Program-made: the position numbers and the translations under genes
Shown here: positions 6,947 to 10,064 of the stretch, piece by piece
Layout: each line of letters starts with the position of its first letter
Position numbering within the stretch: position 1 is the first letter of the stretch
The notes under the pieces: generated by a model
What the model was told of the DNA's origin: nothing
Database searches by the model: none
The model's input: the letters and a program-made list of their open reading frames with translations, nothing else
Assembly (NCBI GenBank): GCA_016840245.1
Contig: JAEOST010000237.1
Span: forward strand, 1 to 10,064
Source of the DNA: Candidatus Thorarchaeota archaeon
GTDB taxonomy: Archaea > Asgardarchaeota > Thorarchaeia > Thorarchaeales > Thorarchaeaceae
Reading direction: 5' to 3'
DNA length: 10,064 nt

Positions 6947-9900
6947 TCACACCCCTCCTATCTTTCCGCTAACCTTGCGGAACTTACTCTTTGCCATATC
7001 GAGAGTCGTCATCATGGCCCTGAGCGCTTCAACCTTCTGAACTCTATCAATATCCTCCCGAGCAATCAATTCCTCTATCTGAGTAAAGATAGCAACGAGC
7101 GTGTTTAGCGTATTGTCAATTTCGAACATTAGTTGTGTGTCAATCTCAGGAATACGCATCCTCTTACTACGTCTTCTCTTGTTCCATACCACACCAACAA
7201 CAAGTGCTCCAAATATACCAATACTTGAGAGGAATGCAATTTGGAACATTGTAAGGAATGGTTGTGGTCCATTTGTTGGAGGTGGGATTACCACGTCGTA
7301 GAGATAGAAACTCACACTGGCATAGGTGTTCGCATACTCCTGTGAGAAGATAATGAAGATGCCATTTACACGTCCAGCACTCTTGTAGTAAGATGGAATG
7401 AACTGTGATGAGTATAGACCGTTCTCAACAAATCCTGCGATAAAGCCCGCCTGTGAGCCATTTGGAAGCTCAAAGACAATGAATACGGTGAGATCATCAA
7501 CAGGATTGCCATAGTAGTCTGTGACATCAAGGTTAAGGTATACACTTCTTCCAACTGGATATTGAGTTGTGTTTTCAGCAAGTGATGCTACTCCAGCTAG
7601 AGTATGACTCAACAACCACTGGTTAAGGTTATCAAATAATATTGAGTTGTTGCATTCGAGTAGTTTATCATTCATGAATATCCTCGATGATCCAAACAGA
7701 ACCAGCTCGGGTTCCGAGTCATCAAGTAGTACCACAGGATTTCCATTTAGGGTCACAGCTGCCAATGAGTGGTTGTTGACAATATACGTCCCTCCACCAA
7801 GCCAAACGCTCTCGAGACCGTGAGCAAGTAGATTACCCATGACGATCTCAGTGGTATTTTCTTCAGTATGTTTTCCTTCCATTCTATATCCATATTCAGC
7901 AAGAAGCGGATTCAACCCAGTCAGATTGGCTCTATCCTCGTAGTCTCCAAAGATGACTAATCGTCCGCCATCTCTCGTGTAATTGGTCAATGTACTGATC
8001 TCGGTACTGTTGAATTCCTTTGTAGGACTCATAATGAATACCATTGAGAACTGTATAAGCAGGTTCTCATCTAATGCCATGCCGATACCTTCCACTAGAT
8101 CCAGTCCTTGCTCGCCCATTATCCGTTTCATCTCAGAGAGACCAGACAGTGTAGTCATTCTAAGCGAGTCGAACAGACTTCCGAGGTCTCCAATATCGAA
8201 TCCCCCAAGGCTAGTAGATGATGAGTCATCTTGAGCTGGTAAGAAACCTCCACTCGAATTACCCGTGTCTATTCCTAGGTCCAGACCACCCCCTAGACCA
8301 CCGCCAAAATCTCCGAGGCCACCTAATCCCCCGCCATGCGATGTGTCTAAGAACATCATGGCTCGCGGATACCTGATGGTCTTTTCGAGTGTGATATTTG
8401 TTGACCATCCCTGTTCCGTATGAATCACATAGTCACACCGGTGATAACCATCTATGCCAATAGGTGGAACCATAAGAAAGAGTGAGAAGTTATAGAATCC
8501 CTCTACATTGTCGCTCTGCGTGAGCGTCATATTACCCCAGTCAGTGACGTTTCCATGCTTCGAGATGGTGAGGTTTCCAAGAGGTACTGTAGTCGATAGT
8601 GAGAAAGTAAAAATCCCAAAATCAGCTGGAAAGTCCATGAAGAATGGGGCTGCAGGGAGAATTTTTGGAAAGACCGACGTTGACTCGATAGGTGTTATGA
8701 CAAAGACATCTCTCAACAGGAAGTCGTCAAGTATCCGATAGATTGTAGTCATGATATCTGAAGTGAGTTGCAATAACAGCCCCAATATGTCGCCAAGGGC
8801 ATAAGTGCAGATCCAGATTGCAGTGTGGATACCTTCCTCCTCTGGACGCCATTCCGCTACCAAGATCTTTGCTTCAAATGGGTCTAGTTCCTCCACTTGG
8901 AAGAGGTTGAGAAACATCTTGTCCTGGTCCTCAAGACTCTTGCTGACCAACAATCCAGCAGTGACATTTGAAGGCGTTTCACCAATATTCATGATGACTG
9001 CTCGAGATTGATAGGTTTCCCCTTGAAGTGCATTTCTCGGGATATCCGCTTCAACCACAATCAAGTCACCCTGGGCCACATAGGACTCACCTGGTTCTAG
9101 AATCCACATAGCTTCGATAGACTTGTCCAACACTGTTCGATTCTCACCAAAACCCATGGCAATGGTAACATTGACCAGTTCATAGGAATCAACAACGTCA
9201 AAGTCCCACTTCATACCAATGCCTACGTCACCATCATAGGTTGTAGATTCAGTGAGGTTGTCATCTGAGATATGGGACGATATAGTGGATGAATTTCCAA
9301 CTTCGAATGCATCAAGAGGGATACTAGAGTTTAGTCCAATATAGAATCTGTCATAGTTCTCGGCCTGTCCATATGCGAACAGCTGTTGATTCTCTAGGTC
9401 ATACTTTCCATGGTCGTCAATATCATCTAGAAACAGGTCTAGTGAGTATGATAGAAAGAGACTGACATTGGCTATAGGATCTAGTCCTAGGTTTAAGATA
9501 TACGGAGTTATTCTGAATGCAGTTAGGGGCTGTTCTGAGTATTCTGTCAGATTATACGACTCGACACATAACGTAACAAAGACCTCATCCTCGTATGACA
9601 GAATTCCTATGTACCTATTGTAGTAATCTGGAGATGAAGCTGCTGACACCTGATGTAACTCTCGTTTAACATCGAACATCATTAGATTAGTTGGGTCCAT
9701 ATTGTTCCAACGAAGCGATAGCGTGCCCATCAGGAAGTGTATTCCCATATCACTTCCAGGCCGTGTGTCCATCGCTATGAGTGTGGTACCATAACTACTC
9801 ATCATCAAGGTTGTATCAGCATTCATTCCCGTGGCGCTGAGGAACCCGAATGATAATAGAGGAAGCCCTGGTGTACGATTGTGGGTTTCGATAGGATTCT

Positions 9901-10064
9901 GTAGTGTGCTTAGATATCCAAAGGCCCTGCTCAGACTGACCAAGCCAGCTCCTGCATCGTTCACTCCGAAAGGAAGTGGAATTGCTGTATCTCTGAGAGT
10001 GTTTGACAAGACGATTGGAGTTGCTCTATCAAATGCCTGCATCAATATAGCTGCTGCACCTGCG
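6947..10064 (-). CDS. Membrane-anchored subtilisin-like (S8) protease with site-1-protease-like C-terminal region (partial, 5' end outside window)
   Basis: The frame is open to the window edge, with 1038 residues visible. The first complete residues read AGAAAILMQAF. This is the helix that follows the catalytic serine in subtilases (GTSMAAPHVAGAAA...), and FGVNDAGAGLVSLSRAFGYL closes the S8 domain. The nucleophile therefore lies just upstream of position 10064, and the TTG/ATG codons near 10045 are not the real start. In order follow: beta-rich regions, including a CARDB-like segment (about 8800-9030); a Rossmann-like domain (7602-8375) that resembles the post-catalytic part of eukaryotic site-1 protease; an Ig-like domain (about 7290-7580, VTDYYGNPVDDLTVFIVFEL); a proline spacer; one transmembrane helix; and a basic stop-transfer sequence with a 78-residue cytoplasmic tail. 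About 22 N-x-S/T sequons lie in the outer part. The role is probably proteolysis at the cell surface; the substrate is unknown. It is the first visible gene of the operon. Confidence 0.88.
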   Translation of the reverse strand, partial: AGAAAILMQAFDRATPIVLSNTLRDTAIPLPFGVNDAGAGLVSLSRAFGYLSTLQNPIETHNRTPGLPLLSFGFLSATGMNADTTLMMSSYGTTLIAMDTRPGSDMGIHFLMGTLSLRWNNMDPTNLMMFDVKRELHQVSAASSPDYYNRYIGILSYEDEVFVTLCVESYNLTEYSEQPLTAFRITPYILNLGLDPIANVSLFLSYSLDLFLDDIDDHGKYDLENQQLFAYGQAENYDRFYIGLNSSIPLDAFEVGNSSTISSHISDDNLTESTTYDGDVGIGMKWDFDVVDSYELVNVTIAMGFGENRTVLDKSIEAMWILEPGESYVAQGDLIVVEADIPRNALQGETYQSRAVIMNIGETPSNVTAGLLVSKSLEDQDKMFLNLFQVEELDPFEAKILVAEWRPEEEGIHTAIWICTYALGDILGLLLQLTSDIMTTIYRILDDFLLRDVFVITPIESTSVFPKILPAAPFFMDFPADFGIFTFSLSTTVPLGNLTISKHGNVTDWGNMTLTQSDNVEGFYNFSLFLMVPPIGIDGYHRCDYVIHTEQGWSTNITLEKTIRYPRAMMFLDTSHGGGLGGLGDFGGGLGGGLDLGIDTGNSSGGFLPAQDDSSSTSLGGFDIGDLGSLFDSLRMTTLSGLSEMKRIMGEQGLDLVEGIGMALDENLLIQFSMVFIMSPTKEFNSTEISTLTNYTRDGGRLVIFGDYEDRANLTGLNPLLAEYGYRMEGKHTEENTTEIVMGNLLAHGLESVWLGGGTYIVNNHSLAAVTLNGNPVVLLDDSEPELVLFGSSRIFMNDKLLECNNSILFDNLNQWLLSHTLAGVASLAENTTQYPVGRSVYLNLDVTDYYGNPVDDLTVFIVFELPNGSQAGFIAGFVENGLYSSQFIPSYYKSAGRVNGIFIIFSQEYANTYASVSFYLYDVVIPPPTNGPQPFLTMFQIAFLSSIGIFGALVVGVVWNKRRRSKRMRIPEIDTQLMFEIDNTLNTLVAIFTQIEELIAREDIDRVQKVEALRAMMTTLDMAKSKFRKVSGKIGGV
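6950..7183 (-). other. Cytoplasmic tail of the protease (78 aa, basic then amphipathic helical)
   Basis: After the basic cluster NKRRRSKRMR, the tail contains two long amphipathic segments (about MFEIDNTLNTLVAIFTQIEE and VQKVEALRAMMTTLDMAKSK) that look like a helical hairpin or short coiled coil, and it ends in SGKIGGV. Most anchored subtilases have only short tails. A tail of this size could bind a cytosolic partner, and the ATPase encoded next door is the obvious candidate. That partnership is inference. Confidence 0.65.
6952..6958 (-). promoter_or_regulatory. Shine-Dalgarno site of the ATPase gene, inside the protease 3' end
   Basis: The minus strand reads GGAGGGG, then TGTGAG, then ATG. 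The SD lies within the last protease codons (GGV-stop), and the protease TGA is separated from the ATPase ATG by one base. The spacing of six bases is ideal. This fixes the ATPase start at 6945 and indicates coupled translation. Confidence 0.85.
7184..7258 (-). other. Single transmembrane helix of the protease
   Basis: About 25 residues from FLTMFQIAF to GALVVGVVW are uncharged and hydrophobic. They follow the extracellular linker IPPPTNGPQP and are followed at once by NKRRRSKRMR, a strong positive stop-transfer signal. This orients the protease domain outside and the C-terminus inside the cell. Confidence 0.88.
7602..8375 (-). other. Rossmann/GATase-like domain resembling the MBTPS1 (site-1 protease) C-terminal region, within the S8 protease
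   Basis: The segment begins with YPRAMMFLDTSHGG, continues through SLRMTTLSGLSEMKRIMGEQ, VFIMSPTKEFNSTEISTLTN and DGGRLVIFGDYED, and ends near LVLFGSSRIF and FDNLNQWLLSH. From memory, human site-1 protease has RVLWDQYHN, LRSMGYFVEVLG, LLMVDSEEEYFPEEIAKLR, GLSLVIFSDWYN, GRIVLYGDSNCLD and CFWLLDALLQ in the same order. DUF4350/IFT52-type GATase-like domains share this pattern, so the match could be to the wider superfamily rather than to S1P in particular. A glycine-rich insertion (8274-8340) interrupts the domain after its first strand. Confidence 0.55.
8274..8340 (-). other. Glycine-rich low-complexity loop in the protease
   Basis: The segment reads GGGLGGLGDFGGGLGGGLDL, that is, repeated GG(G)L steps with a few aspartates. 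It sits between the first beta strand of the Rossmann-like domain (MMFLDTSH) and its first helix, followed by a Ser/Asp-rich stretch (QDDSSSTSLGGFDIGDLGS). It is probably a flexible or calcium-binding surface loop. Its function cannot be told from sequence. Confidence 0.7.
10003..10064 (-). other. C-terminal end of the S8 catalytic domain (post-serine helix)
   Basis: Translating past the first in-window start codon to the edge gives A-G-A-A-A-I-L-M-Q-A-F-D-R-A-T-P. Subtilases have GTSMA-x-P-H-V-A-G-A-A-A-L at this place, so the active-site serine is predicted seven or eight residues before the first visible alanine. The downstream FGVNDAGAGLVSL matches the G-x-G-x-(V/L)-(D/S)-x-x-x-A motif that ends the family fold. 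The catalytic Asp and His and the serine itself cannot be inspected here. Confidence 0.8.

Noticed and set aside
10043..10045. TTG (or the following ATG at 10042) as the start of the protease
   Set aside because: The frame stays open to the window edge, and the residues before it (AGAAAI) belong to the conserved post-serine helix of subtilases. The real start is outside the window.

Overview
The window is almost completely coding. It holds three consecutive minus-strand genes packed like an operon, read from position 10064 down to position 1. Archaeal origin is suggested by strong Shine-Dalgarno sequences placed just before tightly spaced starts, a surface protease with a single C-terminal membrane anchor, and a very high density of N-x-S/T sequons in the extracellular proteins. 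The mid-40s GC (estimated by eye) and this style of surface proteome would fit an Asgard (for example Thorarchaeota-like) or related archaeon. That assignment is inference, and no marker gene is present to settle it.

Layout, in order of transcription. (1) 10064-6947: the 3' part of a subtilisin-like (S8) membrane protease. The window cuts in just after the expected catalytic serine. Downstream come beta-sandwich domains, a domain that resembles the post-catalytic region of eukaryotic site-1 protease (MBTPS1), an Ig-like domain, one transmembrane helix and a 78-residue cytoplasmic tail. (2) 6945-5929: a complete ABC transporter ATPase with all canonical motifs. It starts one base after the protease stop codon. 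(3) 5921 to beyond position 1: a giant secreted protein with at least 1973 codons visible and no stop. It has a signal peptide, a predicted eight-bladed beta-propeller, and then about 59 acidic Asp-rich repeats of the thrombospondin type 3 (TSP3) kind filling the rest of the window. It starts seven bases after the ATPase stop codon.

Intergenic gaps are 1 and 7 bases, so no stretch of 300 bases lacks a gene. No RNA genes, mobile elements, CRISPR arrays or terminators were seen. The promoter of the operon must lie upstream of position 10064.

How the genes may work together is inference. A membrane-anchored outward-facing protease, a cytosolic ATPase and a very long calcium-binding surface fibre are translated as one unit. 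They could form a surface system in which the protease and ATPase handle export, processing or turnover of the fibre or other surface proteins. No ABC permease is visible; one may be encoded outside the window.
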